Shown piece by piece: positions 52,201 through 58,200 of a stretch of DNA of 64,000 nt. Source of the DNA: Capitulum mitella. Lineage: Eukaryota; Arthropoda; Thecostraca; Pollicipedomorpha; Pollicipedidae. Under the pieces are notes generated by a model. That model worked only from the letters and a program-made list of their open reading frames with translations, made no database searches and was not told where the DNA came from. The position numbers and the translations under genes were made by a program. Location: contig CP099849.1 in assembly GCA_030062745.1 (NCBI GenBank), positions 6,990,586 to 7,054,585 on the forward strand. Reading direction: 5' to 3'. Numbering within the stretch: the stretch's first letter is position 1; every line of letters begins with the position of its first letter.

Positions 52201-55200
52201 GGACGGAAAGAATCACATCCTTGCACTAGATACAGGAAACCTATGCGATGTTATGATATTCACGGCAAAATGTACGACTTTAAAGGCCATAGCATTCTCA
52301 GCCTTAGCCGATGCGACGTTCAATGCATAGAACCGCAGGCGTGCAATCACATGAAGTTCCCCGCAGACGTGATAGTCCATCGCATCCACCGACTCCACAG
52401 GCGCTCCTATGTTGTCCGAGGCGAGCTCCGGCCCGCAGCCCGTCGAGGCCCCATCTGCGCAATTCGGCCCAGACGACCGCGAAGCCAAAGACGTCACCGC
52501 CGGCGCGGCCCCGGCGCCCGTCCATAATGGACCCTCCCCCCGATCCCCCCCGTCCCCGCCGGGGAGACGCTTGTCTTGGCGGGACGCTGCGACCCGTCTT
52601 GTCCGGACCTCTGGACGGTCCTCTGCGACTCAGAGGGCGTCCCACCGCTCTAAGCGAGTTCAGGCAAACGGCTGCCACTCAGAGGAGCCGATGTGAGGCG
52701 GAGATGAGATGCGGGGGGGGGGGGGGGGGCGTGCACTTGTCATCCGCTTACGGCGTCGTTGCGAAATGACGGAGCTCCTGAAGTGCTTTTGCAAACAATG
52801 GTCTCGCATGAAAACGTCCTCAGGTTCTCAGATGGGCTTGACGGAAATATCACGGGTTCGTCTTTTGCATACCTTTGAAAAGAATGCTTTGTCGTGGAGC
52901 TCAGGAAAGCTGGCTCTATAGACTGGGATTTTTGAACCCGGTTGTATTATGGAATCGGCGGATTTTGAGGCGAAAGTTTAGCGCGCATCAAGAATGCTGC
53001 ACGTAACACTGGGCATAACGCTACGTAACATACTTTTGATAAATACGTCCAATTTGGCGTAGGCATTGACTGCCTTGATGAGATGCCTCGTCGACGTGTC
53101 AACATCATTCGGTGTCTTTCATCTTCTCTACGTGTTCTAAAGCGTCATAATTTTTCCTCTACGACCGTGTTGCTTAGCTTGTAGCCGTTTATTTGTGAGC
53201 ACAAACATACTGACTCATCCCAGCGACAGCACGTTAACAATACTACTTCGAAAGAATCCAAAGAGGAGGCATCTCCGGGTGGTTTGAGCTCAGGCACGAG
53301 GGCAGTCTGTCTCAACATATGGTTTGGCTTTGACAGGCCATTTTTCCAGCCGGACACTTGGCCAGGTGGCCAAACATGCAAGCTGCCGATTCATAGATCA
53401 GACCCATAATCTCTGCAGACGGCACTGGCGAACTCCCGACCTCATTTGTTTGTGTCGAATCGTTAACCAACCCTTTCTGTTGAATACGTCTAGAGAGAGG
53501 AATTCTTTGCGCGTGTTTGGACTACGGAGCCGTGGAGATTGGCAATTTAATATGAATTTCAAAGTGCTTTTGCAGGAATAAGGACTTAGATATGCCTGTG
53601 GATCCATTTCATTTTCAGATTTATGTTGACTGAACACGAGCGGAAAAATGTAGAGCATTACACCAACTTAACATGTAACGTAACTATGAATCAAGATGGC
53701 TTAAACGTCATGAGTTATAAAATCACCCGAATCGGATATTATGTTTATTATTTTTATTTATGTATTTATTTTATGTATGTATTTATATTTAATTGCGGAA
53801 TTATGATTATTATTATTATAAAATCGGGAAGCCTGTCTTTTCTGGAGACCATTGCATACGTTTGAATGGTGAATTCACTGAAAGAGCCATGTTTCCATGA
53901 TTGCGTGAACTGTTCAACAGCTTATTTCGATGCAGAGGGTCCCGGTTCTGTGCCCGCTGTCTCAGCTTGACCTCGCGCTAACCTTTCAGAAGCGACCGAG
54001 CCACCACTTCTGACGGCGCCGGAGGAACCAATCGAGGGCTACACCGGGGAGACGACCATCATCACGGTCGGCCTGGAGGGCCCCATCACCTCGCTGACCT
54101 GGTACGCTCGGACGTGGGAATAACGGCATGTCAGCACCAGAACACCAGTGTGATGTTCTGTCTCGTGGTCTCGTGCGACGTGGGGTGTATTCGCAGCGAC
54201 CCGGACTATGTAAAACCCATGTCGTCGGCGTCATCCGTGACGTCATACCCCAAAGATTCTGCGCGTTTTGGTGTTTGCAACGACCCGGACGACAAAGGAT
54301 CTACGTGACGTCACGTAGAATCTTTGTCGGACGCGCAGAATGTTTTTACGTTACTTGGCCAAAGTTAGACAGAAATGGTGCAACAAGTTTATTTACAAAC
54401 TATTTAGGTTATTCTAGGTTCCTTTGGTTACGGTGCATTCAGAGTGCGAGCGGACCAAGGCTATCAAATAATCGTGCGGATCAGGCAGTGGCGGTGACTA
54501 ATGGCTTAATTAGTTATTTTGTGGGTGATGTTGCCAATGTCTGATGGGACTTGCCAAGGAAAACAGGAACGAAGAGGACACAAATTATAGCATTACCTCA
54601 CCGGTAGCCAGTAACTGCGTTTGAACAACGTGAGCTCTTCGAGCTCTTTGTCTATCCGAACTCGTGAAATACAGCAGGTTCGTAAGCGATTCACTGCCGA
54701 TTCGTGATGCTCGCTATCCGGTGATGTCTCGCAAGCGCAATTATGGTCATCAACCTAACAAAACTGCAAACAAAAAACTGGCACGCTGCGAACACGTCCG
54801 GGAAAGATTCTACGTGACGTCATGCAGAAAAAAAATATTCTACGCGTGCTGCGAATGCACCGGTGGTCTCCTGCTTTTGTTCCTTGGCTACGCAGTATGT
54901 CACCCCGTCGTCCTGCGGAGGCTGGGCCATTGGCGATGGTGAAGATCAAAACTGGCGATGTTTCGGATGAGTTGCATATACGACCCATTCACTTATGTCC
55001 TGGTTACGTTACATGGAAACTTGACAAGGTTTTCAAAAATATTGGCATTTGATCGGCTTTCCCGTGGTGTCTTGACCAAGAGATATGCTCTCTGTCCGGG
55101 TCGACGTGGCCCGAGGATATGCCCGAGGCGTTTGATACAGCCCGGTCATCCCAAGCACCACACATGGCGTCCGACCCGGTGAACTTGCACGTGCGTCGTC

Positions 55201-58200
55201 TGGTGCGTGCTGATGCTGCATGTTCTTCGGACAGTCCGGTAATTCATTTTCTCGGTGGCCTCCTACAAAGACTTCTGAAAAATAGTTGAAACGGATTCCT
55301 CCAAAGATATCACTGATATGTTTTTTTTTTTAGATCCATCGTCATTTTTGATCAACGGTTATGTTCTGTTTGCACAGAACGTAAAAAGTCAAAACATGTA
55401 TCTGACATTGGTTCAATTCGCGATTTCTTCGGGACTCCGGAGAGGCAGGAGGCGGAGGAAGGACGTCAGATGTGCCCACATTTTCATCCATGGTATAGCC
55501 CAGTAGCCAAATGGCGCGTCGAATTTTCAGAACCTTCGGTACGCTGATCTGGCATGTGTTCCTGTGACAGAATGATCACGAACATCCAAGGTCATGCCGA
55601 AACAACGTCATAAATTATGATGCCGTTTTTTTTTGTTTTCTTGATCTCTGTCGATACAGTGGTGCTTAGAAATAATCAGCAGTGTGCCGTATGTGATATG
55701 TCATGCTTTCAGTGTGTACCATCCATACCTTCAGATAAAGTCATCCAAGTCAAGTTATAAAGCTCATTTTTCAAATACGGCATCAATTTACGCCATAAAA
55801 CCAGCTATAACAGTCATCTGGTAATCTTCTGGGACACGAGTAATCACGTTATTTATAAGAATGTTGCGGAATTCTACGGCATCTGTGAGGATTTATGATT
55901 TTTGTTATCTATAGTTAAAACTAGCACTTATCTGACCTCTCACCATGTCGCGATATGTTTGATTTTTTGTATGCATGCACTAGAGTTCCGTGACGTTTGC
56001 AGCCTGTCAGGCGGTCACGCATCTACTGGTAGCCTCAGGCATTCCATCTCAAGACTCAGACTAAGACCAAAGCACCCCTTCCCCCTTCCGTCCCCCACCT
56101 TGTCCCTCCCCTGTCGGCTCGCGCCGCCCCCGCCCGGCGCTGCGACCTCTGCTATGGCCGATCACGGCGCCGTGACTATTTATACCCGGCCGCGATGCTG
56201 ACGGCCGCCGGCGGCTTTCCGTCGGCGCGAAATCGCGGCCAGTTTCGGCGCGGCGGCGGCGAACGCGGCGCGGTGCTGAGCGGCGGCGCGATGCCCAGTG
56301 GTCGCGGCGCGGAGCGGGGCGCGGGCGGGCGCGGCCGCCGGCTGCGGCCATGAGCAAGCTGTGCCAGTGCTGCTGCGGACCGCGGCGTCGCAGACGGTAA
56401 GAGAGATGGTCCGGGGTCGTGACCCCAGCCAGGGAGACGGGTCAGCGGCGCCGGAGCTTGTCAAGTAGCTCTCGGAGGGTTCGAACGCTGTCTTGGCTGC
56501 GTTTGTAGGGCATCAGTTGTTTTGTCAATGGCATAGCTTTGTATTGCTCGATATAGGTTTTTCCCGTGTGATTTTAGATGCTTCGGGCTTGTTCTGTGGT
56601 CAGTGACGGGCATAACAGCGCATCTTTTCTCATAGGTTTTGAAACATTCCAGGGACTGCTTAGCCGTTACTCCGCCCCGATGTTTTTGCGCGTGTCTGCA
56701 CAGTAGTACCGTGACAGCTGCGTTGAAAGGCGTCGTGAGCAGGTTCTGTTTTCGATATTTGCATTCTCCTTGCAATCAGAACATTAACCTACGCGTCTTT
56801 GACGAGTTGACTCTGCGGAATCAGAACACAGCCGTGTGCTCGTTTGTCACGCTAAGTTAATTTCACCGTATATTATTTGATGTAAGGAACCACATCACTA
56901 ACGACCCAGGACGCAACGCCACAGCTCGCATGAAATTCCTAGCTCGCACTTTGCAGTTAATCAAATAGTTGCAGGTCACTGGGTGCTGACAAGGCCCGCC
57001 CCGAGCCAATTTTATTTTTAAGTCGTTGGTAGCCGACGCCATGCTTCGTAATGTAGGGCCGAAATGCGAGTCAGGTTCCATCAGCTGCGAAAATAAACGC
57101 ACGACGACGCGACCCGCCGTCGGAAACGCGTGCAGAACGTGCCGGGCTTCTGCGTTGCAGTAAACAAAGGCGTACGCATTCCTGTTCGGTAAAAAGTTTG
57201 GTAATTACTCAGGGTGGTAAACTGTTTATTTTTCAATGAATCATCCGGCAGAAAGACAAATCGGCGTTTTTGCTCGCATGATGTGGAAAAATTGACGCGT
57301 CATGCGTAATAGTGCGTGGACGGCAGCCCAGCACGTCACTAGCGCCGCTCTGGTCGGTCATCGGCCTCTCCCGGTTTTTTGTGAGTTGTTCAAAAGCTTG
57401 CGTCTCGTGGTGAGCGATAAAAACGTTTCCAGTCACCACCCGGCACCTGCCGGACAAAAACACCTCAGCTGACGCCAGGGACGAAGCAAGCATGCTGGAA
57501 CCCAGATGACAAACCACACCCATACCAGAGCGCCACAGCTGAGACGCTGCGCACGGTAAAAAGCGGACACGCGAGAGGAAACATGGGAAACACCTGAGCA
57601 CTCCTGAGACCAGACCGGTCGACGGATGCCCCTGGAGGGCCTCGAGCTCCCTTGGCTCCCGCTGGGCCGAAGCCGGCCAAGTTTCCGGCCTCCGCCGTCG
57701 GCCACGGCTGGCTCCACTCGGCTCCAGCTGACACTCATAGCGATGGCATCCCCGGCCGCGGACGCCCGGACGGACGCCTGATTCAGCCCCGCTCGTCCGT
57801 GACCGGCGGAGCGTCCCGATGACGCCCCGACGGCGCGTCGTCGCCGGCGGACGGCCGCCGTCGCCGGCGACGGGTCGCTCCGTGCCGGGAGAGCGCGAGC
57901 GGTCAGCGCGGCCGCCCTGATCAAAGCGGCCCGTAATGGTGCGCGAGTGGCCGCCGCAGCACCTGGCGGCGCCGGCCGGCGGGCTTCGTCGACGCCGACG
58001 CGCGATTTTCCGCCGCGATCGGCCGAGCGCTGACGGCGGGGGCGCTGTTTCGTCACTAGCATCAACACGGCCGCGAGCCAAGAGCAGCCGGCGGCGCGGG
58101 GGTCCACATGGCGCGTCAGAGCCGCCGCATGCCTCGAGCTACTCTCTGCTACCGGCCTTCGCTGGGGTCGGGTCATTAGGGCAATGGAGGCTGCGGCACA

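Larger units (their letters stand above)
51457..53989 (+). other. Intron 12
   Basis: Holds the second copy of the dispersed repeat (51990-52160), a CpG-rich patch (about 52380-52700) open in several frames but without a phase-fitting exon, a 19-base G run near 52712, and AT-rich DNA after 53600. Confidence 0.45.
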
